DNA of 39,821 nucleotides from Verrucomicrobiia bacterium (GCA_028687435.1 JAQUAF010000052.1:1-39821); one strand, 5' to 3'; numbered from the stretch's first letter, positions 1-8,768 are shown. Program-made: numbers and translations. The notes: a model not told the origin generated them from the sequence alone.

Positions 1-210
1 AAATCCAAAGGGAAAATAAAACCGCCCCTGAGATGTTCGGCAAGCCAGCGTAGCCCTAAATCTAAAATTTCCTGACCCTCTAGGCTAAAACCCACCCAAA
101 AAACCCGACGGAACTGCCATGCGCCCATTCCATGTCATCTCCCCTCTTTCCGATTGACTCCACCCCGGCAAATCCCTAACCATACCTGATCTTTCAAAAA
201 TCAAAAATCC

Positions 211-840
211 ATGAAGCTTAAATTTGCATCCCTCCTCGTTGTTGCCATCGCGGCAGCATCCCTCACTCTGAATGTCTCCGCCCAAGCCATCAAAGTCGCG
301 TCTGTTGACATGGACAAGGTCTTCTCCGAATACACCAAAACAAAGAAGGCCGAGGCGGACTTGGGCGAAAAGGTCACCGCCTACCAAAAGGAACTCAGCG
401 GTCGCGACGCCGAACTCAAGCGTCTGTCGGACGATTTCAACAAACTCCGCGAAGAAGCGGAAAATCCCGCCTTCACCGAGGAAAAAAGGGCCGAGAAACG
501 CAAGGCGACCGAGGCCAAGGAAATCGAACGGCGCCTCTATCACCAGGAATCCCTCCGCATCAAAAATGAACGGGAACGCGAACTCATGGAAACCCGCGCC
601 AAAACCATGCGGGCCCTGGTTGACGAGATCATGAAGATCATCCACGACAAGGCCAAAAAAGATGGTTATACCATGGTGGTTGACAAGAGCAGCATGGCTC
701 CCAAAGGCAATCCCCCCACCATCGGCGTGCCTCCCTTTCTCTTCCTTCAGGATTCCCTCGACATCACCCCCGATATCGTCAAGCTATTGAATTCCAGCGC
801 TTCCACAACCGGCGCTGAAAAGACAAAAGACAAGAAGTAA
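211..840 (+). CDS. OmpH/Skp family periplasmic chaperone
   Basis: A 209-residue protein with a clear signal peptide: basic MKLK, a hydrophobic run to about residue 22, and likely cleavage after VSA before QAIKVASVDM. The mature part begins with the family-typical IKVASVDMDKVF strand and continues as a long, highly charged helical region (about residues 45-150, rich in K/E/R), matching the coiled-coil tentacles of Skp. It ends with a short beta segment (GYTMVVDKSS). Skp/OmpH proteins are periplasmic holdases that carry unfolded outer-membrane proteins to the BAM machine. lpxD follows after 9 bp, a classical arrangement in Gram-negative bacteria. bamA, often just upstream, is not in the 210 bp before this gene, where I see nothing recognisable. 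The ATG at 211 is chosen because it gives the intact signal peptide. Confidence 0.9.
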   Translation: MKLKFASLLVVAIAAASLTLNVSAQAIKVASVDMDKVFSEYTKTKKAEADLGEKVTAYQKELSGRDAELKRLSDDFNKLREEAENPAFTEEKRAEKRKATEAKEIERRLYHQESLRIKNERERELMETRAKTMRALVDEIMKIIHDKAKKDGYTMVVDKSSMAPKGNPPTIGVPPFLFLQDSLDITPDIVKLLNSSASTTGAEKTKDKK

Positions 841-849
841 GGGATTCTT

Positions 850-1884
850 TTGCAGAAAACCGCCTCCGAATTAGCCTCCATCGTCAACGGCTCGCTCGAG
901 GGAAATCCCGGCGAGGTCATCTCCAGTGTCGCCGGTTTGCGCGAAGCCCAGCCGGGACAAATCAGTTTTCTGGCTCATTCGCGCTACACTCATTTGCTGG
1001 GAAGCACTGAGGCATCCGCCATTCTGGTCGGTCGCGATATCAAGGCGCCAGCCGGCAAAACCATCATTCGCGTGGATCAGGCCAGTGTGGCCTTTGGCAG
1101 GGTGGTGGCCCTCTTTGCCCCGCCCCCCATCCCTCCCCCAACCGGAATCCACCCCCAAGCCGTCATCTCCCCGGCGGCCAGCGTGGATCCATCCGCCAGC
1201 GTGCAGGCATTTGCCGTCATCGAGGCGGGCGCCAGAATCGGCGCGCACACCATCATCCAGGCCGGCTGTTATGTCGGCGCCGAAGCCGTCATCGGTCAGG
1301 ACTGTCTCCTTTATCCCAATGTGACCATCCGCGAACGCTGCGTCATCGGAAACCGTGTCATCCTCCACGCCGGCGCCGTGATCGGCGCCGACGGCTTCGG
1401 ATACGACATGGTCGATGGCCGCTACCAGAAAGTGCCCCAGGTCGGCATCGTGCAGATCGATGACGACGTCGAGATCGGCGCCAACGCCACCGTGGATCGC
1501 GCGCGCTTCGGACGGACTTGGATCAAAAAAGGCGTCAAGATCGACAACCTCGTCCAGGTGGCCCACAATGTGGTGATCGGCGAAAACACCGCCATTGCCG
1601 CCCAAGCCGGCATCTCCGGCAGCACGGTCATCGGAAAAAATGTCATCATCGCCGGACAGGTCGGCACGGTCGGCCATATCTCCATCGGCGACAAGGCCAT
1701 CCTCGGCGCGCAAAGCGGCATCAATCACGACATCCCCGCCGGCCAGTTCGTTTTTGGTTATCCCGCGCAGGAACACCGCGAAGCCATGAAAACCCACGGC
1801 ATGATCCTGCGTCTTCCCAAAATGATCGAACGCCTGCGCAAACTCGAGGAACAGGTCTCCAGGCTTTCCATCGGCCAGGCTTGA
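850..1884 (+). CDS. lpxD: UDP-3-O-acylglucosamine N-acyltransferase LpxD
   Basis: A 344-residue protein, normal for LpxD, which adds the N-linked 3-hydroxyacyl chain in lipid A synthesis using acyl-ACP. The N-terminal domain (about 1-100) carries the LpxD-like motif GQISFLAHSRY. Residues from about 100 to 310 form the left-handed beta-helix of hexapeptide repeats (IGAHTIIQAGCYVGAE and following). The motif GADGFGY and the later QVAHNVVIG supply the conserved histidine region of the active site. The end is a charged C-terminal helix (MIERLRKLEEQVSRL), as in the trimeric family. The start is TTG at 850, nine bases after the ompH stop, and no ATG lies nearer in frame. Presence of lpxD indicates an LPS-containing outer membrane. 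The 1885-2118 gap that follows holds only the weak minus-strand ORF listed next. Confidence 0.93.
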   Translation: MQKTASELASIVNGSLEGNPGEVISSVAGLREAQPGQISFLAHSRYTHLLGSTEASAILVGRDIKAPAGKTIIRVDQASVAFGRVVALFAPPPIPPPTGIHPQAVISPAASVDPSASVQAFAVIEAGARIGAHTIIQAGCYVGAEAVIGQDCLLYPNVTIRERCVIGNRVILHAGAVIGADGFGYDMVDGRYQKVPQVGIVQIDDDVEIGANATVDRARFGRTWIKKGVKIDNLVQVAHNVVIGENTAIAAQAGISGSTVIGKNVIIAGQVGTVGHISIGDKAILGAQSGINHDIPAGQFVFGYPAQEHREAMKTHGMILRLPKMIERLRKLEEQVSRLSIGQA

Positions 1885-1885
1885 A

Positions 1886-2029
1886 TCAAAACGCCTTCTC
1901 GAATCCCATCACCAGGATCACCAGGTCCACGACAAAAAGCACCACCACCGCCACCTCCAAAATAATCATCAAGCGGTTGAAGCAGCATCCTGACGGCAGA
2001 TCCTCATCCCTGGCGAGGACAAACCTCAA
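1886..2029 (-). CDS. possible small single-span membrane protein
   Basis: Not a recognised family. In the gap between lpxD and the MoxR gene the minus strand has an open frame of 47 codons from a TTG (2029), or 27 codons from an internal ATG at 1969. The C-terminal part from the internal Met is strongly hydrophobic (LEVAVVVLFVVDLVILVMGF) and ends GFEKAF, preceded by a charged segment (LARDEDLPSG); this looks like one membrane helix. A GGGA sequence lies a few bases before the TTG. Against it: the plus strand here is a pyrimidine-rich CCACCACCACC-like stretch, whose complement encodes valine/leucine-rich peptides by chance, and the frame overlaps no other signal. Low confidence. Confidence 0.3.
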   Translation of the reverse strand: MRFVLARDEDLPSGCCFNRLMIILEVAVVVLFVVDLVILVMGFEKAF

Positions 2030-2118
2030 ATCTTCCCGTCATCCCCTTTTCACCCCATTATTCGCTTGGAAACCGCCCTGTTCCCGGTTAAAAAAATCGG
2101 GCAACGCGAAACCGATCC

Positions 2119-3162
2119 ATGAGCGAACCCGCCTCCGGCCCCCATTCCCCCGTCAACCTGCTGGACGACAGGCAGATCGAATCGGCGCGCCAAACCGTTC
2201 AAAAAATCCAGGACGGACTCCGGCAAGTCCTCTTTGGCATCGACGAAATCGCGCGTTTCACCCTCATCGGATTGCTGGCGGGCGGCCACGTGCTTCTGGA
2301 AGGCCTGCCGGGACTCGGCAAAACCCAGTTGGTCCGCAGTCTCAGCCAACTCGTCGGCCTCCAGTTCCGGCGTCTGCAATTCACCCCTGACCTCCTGCCC
2401 TCCGACATCACCGGATCGCACATCCTCTCCGGCGATTCCCAGTCCAGACGGTTCGAGTTTCATCCCGGCCCCATCTTCGGCAACCTGATCCTCGCCGACG
2501 AAATCAACCGCGCCTCGCCCAAAACCCAGTCCGCACTGCTGGAGGCCATGCAGGAACATTGCGCCACGGTCCTCGGCGAACCCCACCCCCTTCCCCAGCC
2601 ATTCTTTGTGCTGGCCACCCAGAATCCCATCGAATTGGAAGGCACCTACCCCCTGCCCGAAGCCCAGTTGGACCGCTTTGCCCTGAAAATCCTCCTGCCC
2701 CCGGCCTCCGAGGCCGCCATGACCCGCATCATCCTGGAACGCAAAGGGCGCCCGGATCCCATCCTCCCTCCTGTGGCCGACCGCAACCAGATCATCCAAC
2801 TTGTCGAAACCACCCGCGAAGTGGCCATTGCCACAGCCGTGGCCGAATACATCGCAGCCATTGTGGCCCGAACCTCCCCGGAATCGAACCCCGGCAGCCT
2901 TCTGCGCTACGGCGCCGGTCCCCGCGCCGCCCTGAGCCTGGCTCAAAACGCCCGCGCCCACGCCCTGCTGGAGGGACGCCCCCATGTCGGCTTCGATGAC
3001 GTCCAAGCCGTCGTCCACGCCACCCTGCGCCATCGCATCGGGCTCTCCCACACCGCCCGGCTGGATGGCGCAACCACGGACCAGGCCCTGGATAAAATCA
3101 TCGAATCCATCCCCGTCCAAGGAAGGGACCTCCCCAAAAGCCTGGCGGAATCCAAAACTTGA
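2119..3162 (+). CDS. MoxR-family AAA+ ATPase
   Basis: A 347-residue protein of the MoxR/RavA branch of AAA+ ATPases, chaperone-like enzymes usually paired with DUF58 or VWA proteins. Visible motifs: Walker A GLPGLGKT at residues 62-69; the family segment FTPDLLPSDITG near 88-99; Walker B with the MoxR signature LILADEINRASPKTQSALLE from residue 123; and sensor-1 motif ATQNPIELEGTYPLPEAQLD. The C-terminal lid domain is complete (GRPHVGFDDVQAVVHATLRHRI). It heads an operon that continues with a membrane protein, an ABC ATPase, an ABC permease and a DUF58 protein, the common PVC version of the MoxR-DUF58 locus. By family precedent it probably acts on the DUF58 partner or a membrane complex; the true client is unknown. 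The ATG at 2119 gives the usual N-terminal length. Confidence 0.92.
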   Translation: MSEPASGPHSPVNLLDDRQIESARQTVQKIQDGLRQVLFGIDEIARFTLIGLLAGGHVLLEGLPGLGKTQLVRSLSQLVGLQFRRLQFTPDLLPSDITGSHILSGDSQSRRFEFHPGPIFGNLILADEINRASPKTQSALLEAMQEHCATVLGEPHPLPQPFFVLATQNPIELEGTYPLPEAQLDRFALKILLPPASEAAMTRIILERKGRPDPILPPVADRNQIIQLVETTREVAIATAVAEYIAAIVARTSPESNPGSLLRYGAGPRAALSLAQNARAHALLEGRPHVGFDDVQAVVHATLRHRIGLSHTARLDGATTDQALDKIIESIPVQGRDLPKSLAESKT

Positions 3163-3280
3163 AATGGCAGACCATCAGGGCGTCTTGATGTCAGTCAAAA
3201 CCCCGTCGCACCTCGATTGTTCACGGCGGGGATTGAAATTCAAACTCGCAAATTTTTTAAAAAATCGTCAACCTCAGGTC

Positions 3281-5212
3281 ATGTGGCAAGCGTCCATATG
3301 GCTCCCATCCGTCTGGTCCCGTCTCTTTCTCCTCCACCTTTTTGTTCCCCTCATCGCCGGCGGCGAAACCTTTTCAGCACGTCACGAGGATCCGCAGGGC
3401 GCGTTCTCCGTCAAAGCCGAAGCCATCGGTTTCACCTGCCCGGTTTCAGGCTTTTACCCCATCCAGGTCAACATCGACAACCGGACCGATCAGCGGGAAT
3501 TTGAATTTTCAACCGATCGCGGCTGCCGCCAGCGCATCCGGCTCGGAGCCGGTGAAAAGTCGGAATTCTTCCTGCTCCAGCCCCTCCTGGCGCTGTCGGA
3601 CCACCCCTATTTCTCCTTCATGCGGGGCGGATTCGATCTGCGGCTTTTCATTGATGGCCGCCACGCCGAAAAGTTCACCATCCACGTTCCTGTTTCAAAT
3701 CAGCACGGAAAAATCAATGTCTGGTGGCTGGCGCCTCTCGACGGCGCATCCCTGGACATCCTCGCCAAGGCCATCGCCGCTCGCTGGCCGGACATGGCCG
3801 GAGATTCACACCGCCACGTCCGGAGCAGCGGCGCATCCCCTCCCACTCAAACCATCGAATACGCCCTGAAACTCTTTTGCGCCATCGAACCCCGCCAAAT
3901 GCCGTCCTCCTGGCTTGGGCTCAGCTCGGGTGACGTCCTCGCCTGTCCATGGAACACGCTGGCCGCCCTGCCGTCCGAAAAACGAACCGCCGTGCTGGAA
4001 TGGGTTGAAAATGGCGGCATCCTTCTGAGTTGGGAAACCCCGCCCGCCGAAACCGTCCGCAAAACATGGAGGGAATGGGGAGGCAACCTGGCGTCCGTCT
4101 CCCAGCCCCTCTCCACCAAAAACATGGCATGTCCGTTGGAATGGCGTGTCCGCGATCTTCTGGGGGAAATCCATTCCCTGCGTTTGCCAGAACTGAAAGA
4201 CACCTCCCCGGCGGAAGCGGTTTCCCTTTGGCTCAGGGAAATCAACCCCCTGCCCGCAGGTTCATTCCTTCGCGCAGCCGCCGGCAAACAGGAAGGCGCC
4301 GCCTCCAGGGCCGGAAGCATCCGCAACAACTGGTCCTGCATCAATCCCGCCGAAATCCCCCATATCCTCAAACGGGATAAATGGCCGGTTCTCATCTTTC
4401 TCGGCATCTGGGTGCTGGTCCTCATCCCCATCCAGTCCGCATGGCTCTCCATCAAGAAACGACATGCATGGCTCCCCCTCAGCATCCTCGCCACATCCAT
4501 CTTCTGGATGATGGTCATGACCCAATACGGACTCATCACCCAGGGATTCGGCATCCGGGCCATCGAACGCAGTTGGAGTTTTCTGGATCAGACCTCCCAC
4601 CGGGCGGTTGTCGTTGGATTCTCCGCTTTTGCCAACGGAAACTCGTGGGAAAGGGGCATTCCCATCCCCTCCAACGGCTGGCTGATGCCGGGCATCGTTC
4701 CCGGCAACGAATGGCCGGTGGAAACCCCCTTTTCCTTTCACTGGGATTCCCCACCCCTGCTGACCGGCAACTGGCTCCTGCCCCGAACCCTTCTCGCATT
4801 GAACCTCCGCCAGTCGGCCGCCATCCACGAAAGGATCGATATTGACCGTGATGAAACCGGACGTCTCCGCGTCACCAACCGCCTGGGTGTGCCGGTGGAA
4901 TGGATGTGGGTGTGCGATGGCAAGGCGGGATGGGAAACCAAAACCAACCTCGAGCCCGGACGGACCGTCGTTCTCGAAAACGAAACCACCCCGATTCCCA
5001 ATTCCTGCGCCGTAAAATGCTGGTTCCCCTGGACGGAAATGACTGCCCCGCTCGAAGGCCGTCCCTCCTACATCGCCCGGGTGGCGCGTCCACGATGGAG
5101 CGATTTTGGATTCACCGCCCGCCAGGAGGAAGGCTCCCAACACTGGGTGGCGGGACTCTGGACGCCTCCGGAACCCCGTCCTGACCCCGCGAATGGAGGC
5201 GCCGCGCCATGA
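3281..5212 (+). CDS. membrane protein with amidotransferase-like (GldG/DUF4350-type) region
   Basis: A protein of about 643 residues. From the chosen ATG (3281) it starts with a plausible signal peptide (LFLLHLFVPLIAGG, then ETFSA). A beta-rich periplasmic part follows (PIQVNIDNRTDQREFEF). Near the middle, DVLACPWNTLAALPSEKRTA followed by VLEWVENGGILLSWE resembles the helix-plus-strand ending of the glutamine-amidotransferase-like fold found in GldG/DUF4350 proteins beside ABC transporters. Two membrane helices follow (VLIFLGIWVLVLIPIQSAWL and LPLSILATSIFWMMVM), then another beta-rich domain to the C terminus. The frame is open further upstream: ATG at 3188 has a better Shine-Dalgarno (AGGG) but would put 31 polar residues before the signal sequence, so the start is uncertain. 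The stop overlaps the ABC ATPase start by 4 bp, indicating coupling. Exact function unknown. Confidence 0.8.
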   Translation: MWQASIWLPSVWSRLFLLHLFVPLIAGGETFSARHEDPQGAFSVKAEAIGFTCPVSGFYPIQVNIDNRTDQREFEFSTDRGCRQRIRLGAGEKSEFFLLQPLLALSDHPYFSFMRGGFDLRLFIDGRHAEKFTIHVPVSNQHGKINVWWLAPLDGASLDILAKAIAARWPDMAGDSHRHVRSSGASPPTQTIEYALKLFCAIEPRQMPSSWLGLSSGDVLACPWNTLAALPSEKRTAVLEWVENGGILLSWETPPAETVRKTWREWGGNLASVSQPLSTKNMACPLEWRVRDLLGEIHSLRLPELKDTSPAEAVSLWLREINPLPAGSFLRAAAGKQEGAASRAGSIRNNWSCINPAEIPHILKRDKWPVLIFLGIWVLVLIPIQSAWLSIKKRHAWLPLSILATSIFWMMVMTQYGLITQGFGIRAIERSWSFLDQTSHRAVVVGFSAFANGNSWERGIPIPSNGWLMPGIVPGNEWPVETPFSFHWDSPPLLTGNWLLPRTLLALNLRQSAAIHERIDIDRDETGRLRVTNRLGVPVEWMWVCDGKAGWETKTNLEPGRTVVLENETTPIPNSCAVKCWFPWTEMTAPLEGRPSYIARVARPRWSDFGFTARQEEGSQHWVAGLWTPPEPRPDPANGGAAP

Positions 5213-6135
5213 TCAAAGTCGAATCCCTCCATCGAAGTTTCGGCAAGGTGCAAGCCCTTCAGGGAATCTCCTTCAAGGCAGCCGCCGGACGGATCATCGG
5301 CCTGATCGGCCCCAATGGCGCCGGCAAAACCACCGCCATGCGCATCCTCGCCACGCTCGAGACCCCCGACAACGGCCAGGCATGGATCGACGGCCACCCC
5401 GTCAGCGAAGAACCGGACCAGATTGTTCTCAAAGTCGGATTCATGCCGGATTGCTTCGGCAACTATCCCGGGTTGAGGGTCCATGAATACCTGGAGTTTT
5501 TCGCCCGCATCTACGGTCTCCATGGCGCCACCCGCCGCAAAATCCTCGACGAAGTCATCAACTTCACCGAACTGACCAAACTGCTGGACCGCCCCATGGA
5601 AGGGCTTTCCAAAGGCATGCGTCAACGGCTCGGTCTTGCCAAAACCCTGCTCCACGATCCCAAGGTGCTCATCCTCGACGAACCTGCCGCCGGCCTCGAC
5701 CCGCGCGCGCGCATCGAATTCCGCGAACTCTGCGTGGCGCTGGCCGGACGGGGAAAAACCCTGCTCATCAGCTCCCACATCCTCAGCGAACTGGGCGAAT
5801 TTTGCGACTCCATCGTCATCCTCGAACAAGGCCGGGTCGTGGCCGCCGGCTCCATGGCCGAAGTCCAGCAACAATCGCGTCCGCACATGGAAATCGCGGC
5901 GCGGTTTCTCATGGAAAAACCCGGCATCCAAACCCTCCTCGCCGAATCCCCATTCGTCCGGAACGTGCATCTGGACGGACGGCTGACCCGTTTCGCCTTC
6001 ACTGGCAACGAGGAACAGCTCGGCGAACTGGCCGCCCAACTCATCGAATCCGGCCACCGTTTTTCAACCTTCCACTGCGTCGAGGAACGGCTGGAGGATG
6101 TGTTCATGAAACTGACCCGGGGGGACGTGCAATGA
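5209..6135 (+). CDS. ABC transporter ATP-binding protein (GldA/CcmA-like)
   Basis: A 308-residue single ABC ATPase. Motifs are complete: Walker A GPNGAGKTTAMRIL near residue 36, the Q-loop region VGFMPDCFGNYPGLRVHEYL, signature LSKGMRQRLGLA, Walker B VLILDEPAAGLD, and H-loop LLISSHILSEL. The roughly 90-residue C-terminal extension, ending in the VEERLEDVFMKLT pattern, is typical of ATPases that pair with ABC-2 type permeases. It overlaps its neighbours by 4 bp on both sides (ATGA), so it is translated as part of the MoxR operon, and its permease is the next gene. The substrate cannot be read from sequence; related loci (GldA-GldF-GldG in Bacteroidota, and PVC equivalents) are thought to act in envelope processes. 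Confidence 0.93.
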   Translation: MIKVESLHRSFGKVQALQGISFKAAAGRIIGLIGPNGAGKTTAMRILATLETPDNGQAWIDGHPVSEEPDQIVLKVGFMPDCFGNYPGLRVHEYLEFFARIYGLHGATRRKILDEVINFTELTKLLDRPMEGLSKGMRQRLGLAKTLLHDPKVLILDEPAAGLDPRARIEFRELCVALAGRGKTLLISSHILSELGEFCDSIVILEQGRVVAAGSMAEVQQQSRPHMEIAARFLMEKPGIQTLLAESPFVRNVHLDGRLTRFAFTGNEEQLGELAAQLIESGHRFSTFHCVEERLEDVFMKLTRGDVQ

Positions 6136-7664
6136 CCTTTGTCGCAAAACTCGAATCCTGGATCGATCGCCGTCTCAACCCGGTCATGTTCAAGGAATAT
6201 GTCCTGCTGATGCGCTCCAAAACCCTGCTGGGTCTTTACTGCGCCACCGCCCTGATCCCCTTCATCCTGACCTCCTTCATCCTCCCCCTTTCGGACCCCG
6301 GCGAACACAACACATTCCCCTTGGGAATGGCCATCTGGTCCTTCAGTCTCGGGACGTTTCTCGTCATCGGCTGCAGCGGTCTGGCCACCATGGCGATGCG
6401 CAGCATCATCATCGAACGCGATCCCAGCACCGGCGATCTTCTGGCATGTTCACCCCTGGATCCCCGCCGTCTGATCTGGGGCAAATGGCAGGCCAACATG
6501 CTTTTTGCCCTGTTTGGTTTCGCCGCATTCCTGCCTTTCGCCGCCGCCTCCTATCTGATGGGTGGCATGGATCTGTTTTTCATCCTTTTCTCCCTGCTGG
6601 CGGCCATGATGATCTTTGGTTTGTGGACCTCCGTGGGGCTCTATTCGGCCCTGGTGGGCAAAACCGGGCTGGCACAGTCCGTTCGCATGTCGCTCCTGGG
6701 CGCGGGGGGCGGAATCAGCGGCCTGCTTCTTTCCTTCCTGCTAAGCCGGCTGAGCGCGGCCTACATGCAAGGAACCCTGACTGGTTCCAAGAGCGGCAAC
6801 ACTCTGGCCGTCCTTGCGCTCATCGCGGGCGCCTCGCTGGTCTTGTGGTTCACGGTTGTCTATTTCACCACCCATTCCGCTGCCGCGCGAATCATGCTTC
6901 CCGCCCTGAATCCCGCCGGCATCCGCCGCCAGGCCGCCTTCGTCTGCATCTTGGGCGCCACCCTGTGCGCCGCCGTCGTCATGGCCATCCACTTTTCACC
7001 CGTCACGGCCACATGCCTGATGCCCCTGTTCATCATCGCAAAACTGTTGTTTTTGTGGGAGACCGCCCTCGACGCCGCCACACCGGCCCGGATCACCCGT
7101 TCCATGGCGCTGAAATGGAAATCCCTCCTTCTTCTTCCCGGTCATGTCTGTTCCTACATGGCCCTGGTGACAGGACTTTTCTTCATCGACACCGCTTCGC
7201 TCCTCCTGGCGCTCGCGGCAGACATGGCTTCCGGAGGTTCCAGCTCCCTTCTGAACAATGAACCGCCCTCCATCCTGTTCATCATTCAATCGGAATTCAG
7301 CCTCTATCTCCTGCTCGGCTGCCTTGTCACATCCATCGTCCGTCGGATGGCGCCCAAGACAAAACCCTCCACAGTGCCGGTTTTCCTCATCGCCGCCGGA
7401 TCGATTTTATCGACCTTTTACCTCATCGTCCTGCAAAAAAATTCCATGCCTCAATTCCACCTGCCCCTCCTGATCAATCCGGTCTGGTGGACCTATTTCA
7501 TCGGCTCCCCCGCCACCATCATGGAAGGATTCCTCTGTTCCCTCCCCCTCTGGGGGTTCCCTCTCGGCCACTTTTTATTCCAGATCCGCCAGTTCCGGAA
7601 AATCCGGCGGAAAGTGGCGCAACTCCGCCAACCGGACCATCCCACCGCCACTTTGGATGTTTGA
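6132..7664 (+). CDS. ABC-2 type transporter permease
   Basis: A 510-residue polytopic membrane protein, the natural partner of the ATPase it overlaps by 4 bp (ATGA at 6132). It begins MTFVAKLESWIDRRLNPVMFKEY, the common RLNPVxxKEY amphipathic entry of PVC ABC-2 permeases. About ten to twelve hydrophobic segments follow (for example LLGLYCATALIPFILTSFIL and LYLLLGCLVTSIVRRM), separated by a conserved-looking cytoplasmic loop (IIIERDPSTGDLLACSPLDP). That loop is the elbow where ABC-2 permeases contact the ATPase. The frame is open further upstream inside the ATPase gene, but the overlapping ATG gives the natural start. After the stop there are 156 bp, partly repeat-derived, before the DUF58 gene. 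Confidence 0.88.
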   Translation: MTFVAKLESWIDRRLNPVMFKEYVLLMRSKTLLGLYCATALIPFILTSFILPLSDPGEHNTFPLGMAIWSFSLGTFLVIGCSGLATMAMRSIIIERDPSTGDLLACSPLDPRRLIWGKWQANMLFALFGFAAFLPFAAASYLMGGMDLFFILFSLLAAMMIFGLWTSVGLYSALVGKTGLAQSVRMSLLGAGGGISGLLLSFLLSRLSAAYMQGTLTGSKSGNTLAVLALIAGASLVLWFTVVYFTTHSAAARIMLPALNPAGIRRQAAFVCILGATLCAAVVMAIHFSPVTATCLMPLFIIAKLLFLWETALDAATPARITRSMALKWKSLLLLPGHVCSYMALVTGLFFIDTASLLLALAADMASGGSSSLLNNEPPSILFIIQSEFSLYLLLGCLVTSIVRRMAPKTKPSTVPVFLIAAGSILSTFYLIVLQKNSMPQFHLPLLINPVWWTYFIGSPATIMEGFLCSLPLWGFPLGHFLFQIRQFRKIRRKVAQLRQPDHPTATLDV

Positions 7665-7711
7665 TGAAATTAAGCCGCGCTCCCGCCACGGCAGGACGGC
7701 AGCTTGACGCC

Positions 7712-7799
7712 CGATCCGCCTTCGCTCTGCGAGCTATGGCGGGACAAGTGCACGACGCTCGACGCAGAAAACCGGCAAGGCGGGGCTCCTGCACCGCCT
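7712..7799. repeat. dispersed repeat debris between permease and DUF58 genes
   Basis: Positions 7712-7750 (starting CGATCCGCCTTCGCTCTGCG and ending GGCGGGACAAGTG) match 31317-31355 with a single mismatch in 39 bases. Positions 7779-7798 (GCGGGGCTCCTGCACCGCC and one preceding G) match, with one change, the right arm of the inverted repeats at 8815-8834 and 35301-35320. Pieces of two dispersed repeat families therefore sit together inside an operon, between the permease stop and the DUF58 start. Confidence 0.8.
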
Positions 7800-7844
7800 A
7801 AACATTAAATTTCCTTAACATTGAAATTCCTGAACATTGAATCA
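7797..7844 (+). repeat. three imperfect 16-bp tandem units over the DUF58 start
   Basis: Units at 7797-7812, 7813-7828 and 7829-7844 follow the pattern CCTNAACATTRAAWTT, with drift in the last unit. The TTG taken as the start of the DUF58 gene lies inside the second unit, and the third unit encodes the first residues of the protein. The array directly follows the repeat debris at 7712-7799, so it may mark the edge of an insertion or a slippage event that rebuilt the 5' end of the gene. Confidence 0.65.
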
Positions 7845-8720
7845 AGCATCTCTTTCCGCGACTCGGAGCGGGTGAGGAAAGCCTGCGCACCCTACCGCCT
7901 GACCCTCGGCGGCATGCACCGACGCAACCGGCTGGGTGAAAAGGCGGGGCTTGGCGCCGGCAGCGCCATCGAATTCCAGGAACACCGCCCCTACCAACCC
8001 GGCGACGACCTCCGCCGCCTGGACTGGGCCGCCTATGCGCGCTCCGGCCAGATGATGATCCGCCTCGAACGGCGCGAGGTAATGCCCCAACTCGATGTCA
8101 CCGTGGACCTCTCCCGCTCCATGTGGGGACTCACGGAAATCAAACGCCAGCTTTTCATCGAAACCCTCGCCGCAATCCTGTTCCTGGCAGACCGCGGGAG
8201 GCTGGATGTCCGCTGCCTGCTGGCAGGCGACGCCTTCCATGTCGTCCAGAGCCGGAACCTCGCCGAAATTCTGGCCGCCTGCCGCCATGCCGCCGGCGAC
8301 GGACGCCGCAACCCGGCCGATCACATGGAAACCCTCCTCGCCAGCCGCCGCCGCCACTCAGCCCAAATCTGGATCACCGACCTCCTTTTTCCCCACGATC
8401 CCCTGCTGCTCGGCTCCCGCTTTGCCGGGGAAAACGCCATCAGCGCCATCCTCCAGGTGCTCGATCCATCCGACGTCAATCCCTCAACCGCCCGGCAATG
8501 CCGGCTGGAATCCTGCGAGGACGGACAAAGCCTGGACCTGAACCTCGACGAATCAATCATCGAAAACTATCGGCGCCGCTTTGAATCCCTGCGCAACCAA
8601 TGGCGCGAGCGGACCCTGGCCCGCGGCAACATTTTCCTCAGCCTCACCGCCCCCCTGCCCATCGAAAAAAACCTTTCCCAAAACTGGCTCCCCGCGGGTC
8701 TGGTCGAACCGGGCGCATAA
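7821..8720 (+). CDS. DUF58 domain protein (MoxR partner)
   Basis: A 299-residue protein of the DUF58 family. The hallmark motif is clear: AIEFQEHRPYQPGDDLRRLD followed by WAAYARSGQM, preceded by the GGMHRRNRLGEKAGLGAG segment. A von Willebrand-like region follows, with VTVDLSRSMWG in place of the MIDAS-type DxSxS motif (D-L-S-R-S is present). DUF58 proteins are regular partners of MoxR ATPases, and this one closes the MoxR/ABC operon after a 156-bp repeat-bearing gap. The start used is TTG at 7821, without a good Shine-Dalgarno. GTG codons downstream (for example in SERVRKAC) would still keep the core domain. No BatA/BatB-type genes follow, so the operon is shorter than classical aerotolerance loci. 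Confidence 0.85.
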   Translation: MKFLNIESSISFRDSERVRKACAPYRLTLGGMHRRNRLGEKAGLGAGSAIEFQEHRPYQPGDDLRRLDWAAYARSGQMMIRLERREVMPQLDVTVDLSRSMWGLTEIKRQLFIETLAAILFLADRGRLDVRCLLAGDAFHVVQSRNLAEILAACRHAAGDGRRNPADHMETLLASRRRHSAQIWITDLLFPHDPLLLGSRFAGENAISAILQVLDPSDVNPSTARQCRLESCEDGQSLDLNLDESIIENYRRRFESLRNQWRERTLARGNIFLSLTAPLPIEKNLSQNWLPAGLVEPGA

Positions 8721-8768
8721 TAAGGCAGGGATAACGCAAAGAATCCGGGACTGTTTCGTTCTGATGGA

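Noticed and set aside
2050..3120. A 356-codon minus-strand frame opposite the MoxR gene
   Set aside because: It is the complement of a well-supported AAA+ gene and has no motifs of its own.
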